Assembly: GCA_017643395.1 (NCBI GenBank)
Contig: JAEPNP010000003.1
Coordinates: forward strand, 62,001 to 126,000
From: Rhodothermales bacterium
GTDB lineage: Bacteria; Bacteroidota; Rhodothermia; Rhodothermales; UBA10348
DNA length: 64,000 bases
Direction of reading: 5' to 3'
Position 1 is the stretch's first letter; every line of letters begins with the position of its first letter. A program made the position numbers and the translations under genes. The notes under the pieces were generated by a model. It made no database searches and was not told the DNA's origin. It was given only the letters and a program-made list of their open reading frames with translations. This document shows, in pieces, positions 63,046 through 64,000 of this stretch.

Positions 63046-64000
63046 CTAGGCGACCTGTGCGACAACCTGCTCCACGAAGCGCTCTACCTCATCGTCCGTA
63101 TTGTAGTAGTGCACGGAAGCGCGCACCATTTCAGGCAGTCCGCGATGATCTGCGTCCAGTCGGGAGGACGATGGGATGGCCAGCGAGGTGTTGAACTTTC
63201 TGGTCAGCAAGCCACTCTTGATGCGAGCGGCCGGCACGGATTCGTGAGAGAACGTCACGATACCGCTCCGCTGCACACCCAGGTCGTGCACCCTCACACC
63301 GGGCAACGCCTGCAGGCGAGTCCTGAGATCGTCGGCCAGTCGCTGCACCCGCTCCGCGATGGCCGCAAGGCCGACATCCATCGCGTATCGGGCCGCCACG
63401 CCGAGGGCAATCTTCCCGGCAACGTTTCCTTCCCAGGTTTCAAACCGCCGGTGATCGCCGTGGGGTTCGTAGTGGCCCGCATCGACCCATTCTGCGGCGT
63501 GCAGGTCCAGGAATGGCGGTTCCAGATCCGGAATGAGTCCCCGGCGAACAAAGAGAAATCCCGTTCCGCGCGGACCACGCAAAAACTTTCGGCCCGTGGC
63601 GGAGAGCATATCGCACCCGAGCTCGTCCACATTCAGCGGCAATTGCCCTGCAGACTGGCACGCGTCAAGCAGGAACGGCACCCCGTGGCTCCGCGCCACG
63701 GCTCCGACATCGGCGGCCGGATTGATGAGGCCCCCGTTCGTCGGGATGTGCGTCAGTGCGATGACCCGAGTCCGCGACGTGATCAGGCCTTCGAGTGCGG
63801 CAACGTCCACCTGCCCGGACGAGTCATTCGGCGCCACGTCGATGTGAAGCCCCTGTCGCCGGGCCACCTGAAGCATGGCGATGTAGTTCGAGGCGTAGCT
63901 GGCCTGCGCGGTGAGGATGCGATCTCCCTCTCGAAAATCGATGCCGTAGAACGCTGCACCCCAGGCGCGCGTGGCATTCTCGACGATGGCAATCTCGTCT
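63046..64000 (-). CDS. class V aminotransferase-fold PLP enzyme (5' end cut by window)
   Basis: The frame stays open from base 63046 to the window end, giving at least 317 residues; the in-frame ATG at 63876 is internal. It is a fold-type I PLP enzyme of the class V/cysteine desulfurase-like group. Visible features are ENATRAWGAAFYG, THIPTNGGLINPAADVGAVA, LLDACQSAGQLPLNVDELG (Asp for the pyridine nitrogen), and LSATGRKFLRGPRGTGFL, where the Lys forms the Schiff base. It resembles isopenicillin-N-epimerase-like and selenocysteine-lyase-like proteins; exact substrate unknown. It precedes the MFS gene on the same strand with about 40 nt between. Confidence 0.9.
   Translation of the reverse strand, partial: DEIAIVENATRAWGAAFYGIDFREGDRILTAQASYASNYIAMLQVARRQGLHIDVAPNDSSGQVDVAALEGLITSRTRVIALTHIPTNGGLINPAADVGAVARSHGVPFLLDACQSAGQLPLNVDELGCDMLSATGRKFLRGPRGTGFLFVRRGLIPDLEPPFLDLHAAEWVDAGHYEPHGDHRRFETWEGNVAGKIALGVAARYAMDVGLAAIAERVQRLADDLRTRLQALPGVRVHDLGVQRSGIVTFSHESVPAARIKSGLLTRKFNTSLAIPSSSRLDADHRGLPEMVRASVHYYNTDDEVERFVEQVVAQVA

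Overview
The window looks like a chromosomal segment of a GC-rich member of the Rhodothermales and relatives (Bacteroidota/Rhodothermota), probably marine or halotolerant. The reasons are five secreted proteins with type IX secretion (T9SS) C-terminal sorting domains (four with a core reading NYPNPFNP), a GWxTD-domain protein, an acidic giant exoprotein, GroESL behind CIRCE operators, and housekeeping proteins of bacteroidotal type. This is inference from family resemblance. No 16S rRNA, tRNA, CRISPR array, transposase, integrase or phage gene was seen.

Layout. 1-2.3 kb: the start of a BNR-type lipoprotein, a DUF4399 lipoprotein, an orphan CcmA-like ATPase, a 24-bp minisatellite and a duplicated intergenic repeat. 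2.3-13.4 kb: ComF; an operon of a small protein, a queuosine-tRNA mannosyltransferase homologue and an FG-GAP/ASPIC exoprotein; an S41 peptidase; isocitrate dehydrogenase; a T9SS protein coupled to a GT2 glycosyltransferase; an ECF sigma factor with its zinc anti-sigma factor. 13.6-17.9 kb: pyruvate dehydrogenase E1-alpha, E1-beta, E2 and a metallophosphoesterase.

17.9-37.5 kb is a surface-protein island of about 20 kb. Two giant, divergently transcribed beta-helix exoproteins (2258 and 2443 aa) share the same kind of N-terminal domain. The second is followed on its own strand by two multidomain proteins that carry cohesin-like, cadherin/tandem-95-like, CHRD or DUF4397 domains. The 2443-aa protein carries a dockerin-like pair of calcium loops and the next two genes begin with cohesin-like domains, so a cohesin-dockerin surface assembly anchored through T9SS is the most interesting biological hypothesis here.

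37.5-64 kb is mostly housekeeping: UbiA-like prenyltransferase, GWxTD protein, AsnRS, SIMPL protein, lipase, phosphohexomutase, a FolK-deoxynucleoside kinase fusion, a PAS-GAF histidine-kinase-like protein with a decayed ATPase domain, LprI-like lipoprotein, groEL/groES, DUF2085 protein, mutY, an outer-membrane BamA/TamA-like protein, rsmE, NUDIX hydrolase, secG, the RNase P RNA gene (rnpB, minus strand), a coiled-coil COG1579 protein, Nif3-like protein, MFS transporter and a class-V aminotransferase cut by the window end.

A structure that gene calls do not explain is a set of noncoding arrays with a period of about 52 nt at three distant intergenic sites (1.8-2.25, 10.48-10.66 and 58.43-58.55 kb), several with a GGCCG/CGGCC palindrome. 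GC-rich minisatellite-like tracts also occupy several gene-free gaps.
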